DNA from: Planctomycetes bacterium UBA2386
Lineage (GTDB): Bacteria; Planctomycetota; UBA1135; UBA2386
Assembly: GCA_002343845.1 (NCBI GenBank)
Contig: DDSQ01000073.1
Span: 75,359 to 81,803 of the forward strand
Length of the DNA stretch: 6,445 nucleotides
Direction: 5' to 3'
A program made the translations under genes and the position numbers. The notes below the pieces were generated by a model. That model did not search any database. It was not told the origin of the DNA and worked only from the letters and a program-made list of their open reading frames with translations. Of this stretch, positions 6,039 to 6,445 are shown in pieces (the first letter of the stretch is position 1; the number at the start of each line of letters is the position of its first letter).

Positions 6039-6445
6039 ATGCATCCCTCTGCGCCACCGGTCCGTACCCATGACGACCCGATCGGCGAATCGTCGTTCCA
6101 GGAACTGATGGCCGAACGGCTGCGGCAGGCGCCGTGGCTGGTCGCGTCCGCCGCTGCGCACGCGCTCGTGCTGCTGCTGCTGTGGGTGCTGTTCCCGGCC
6201 GAGCCGAAGGCGGCCACGGAGAAGCACGTGGCGCTGACCGCGCCGGACCTGGTCGACGTCGTCGAAACGCCGCCGCCGCCCCCGCCCGTGACCGAACCCG
6301 AGGACGTGCCCGATCCCGTCGTCGTCGATCCGACCGTCATCGAGGATCCGGTCGAGTCGCCGAGCGAACACGACAGCGAAACCGATCGCTCCACGCCGTC
6401 GGCGTTCCCCTCGAGCGGCGACAATCCGGCGGTCGGCATCGGCGG
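6039..6445 (+). CDS. TonB-like membrane-anchored protein, paralogue of the upstream toroid protein (cut by right edge)
   Basis: Only the first 135 residues are visible. They repeat the layout of the preceding gene: a short cytoplasmic leader, a basic helix FQELMAERLRQAPWL (20-34), and a membrane helix to about residue 51 with S37 and H41 in the TonB SxxxH spacing. A proline/acid-rich periplasmic segment follows, with six prolines at 78-83. Across residues 19-51 it matches residues 24-56 of the first protein at 23 of 33 positions. Further on, SAF (121-123) and AVGxG (131-135) are spaced exactly as in the first copy (123-125 and 133-137), just before that protein's glycine linker. The missing part is therefore likely to be a linker and an alpha-toroid. 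The rest of the periplasmic segment has diverged, with more Pro/Val/Asp and less Glu/Lys, so this is an old duplication and not a recent one. It is probably transcribed from its own promoter behind the terminator. The toroid in this copy is inferred, not seen. Confidence 0.85.
   Translation, partial: MHPSAPPVRTHDDPIGESSFQELMAERLRQAPWLVASAAAHALVLLLLWVLFPAEPKAATEKHVALTAPDLVDVVETPPPPPPVTEPEDVPDPVVVDPTVIEDPVESPSEHDSETDRSTPSAFPSSGDNPAVGIG

Overview
The window is a GC-rich bacterial chromosome segment with five genes or gene parts and no sign of mobile DNA, CRISPR, tRNA or rRNA. The encoded proteins suggest a diderm bacterium, most likely a member of the Planctomycetota. This is an inference: proteins with a TonB-like amino terminus followed by a squalene-cyclase-like alpha-toroid are, as far as I recall, typical of that phylum. 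No phylogenetic marker in the window proves it.

Left part, minus strand (1-2914). Reading in transcription order, a short-chain dehydrogenase resembling DprE2 (2914-2165) is followed 66 bases later by an FAD-dependent oxidoreductase resembling DprE1 (2098-671). In mycobacteria these two enzymes together epimerise the 2' position of polyprenylphosphoryl ribose to give the arabinofuranose donor. After a 203-base gap comes the amino-terminal third of an RhlE-type DEAD-box RNA helicase (467-1), which runs off the left edge. It starts at GTG.

Middle, plus strand (3006-3992). Divergent from the dehydrogenase across a 91-base gap lies a secreted SurA-like protein. Its parvulin domain has lost the conserved histidines, so it is more likely a periplasmic chaperone than an active prolyl isomerase.

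Right part, plus strand (4252-6445). Here lie two tandem paralogues. Each has a short cytoplasmic amino terminus, one membrane helix carrying the SxxxH motif of TonB, and a proline/acid-rich periplasmic segment. The first is complete (508 residues) and continues through a glycine/lysine linker into an alpha/alpha-toroid domain of the prenyltransferase/squalene-cyclase type instead of a TonB carboxy-terminal domain. The second is cut off by the right edge just before the expected toroid. A strong intrinsic terminator separates the two, so they are probably transcribed separately.

The most unusual content is this pair of putative proton-motive-force-coupled (ExbB/ExbD-type) toroid proteins. Next is a DprE1/DprE2-like pair outside its classical actinobacterial setting.
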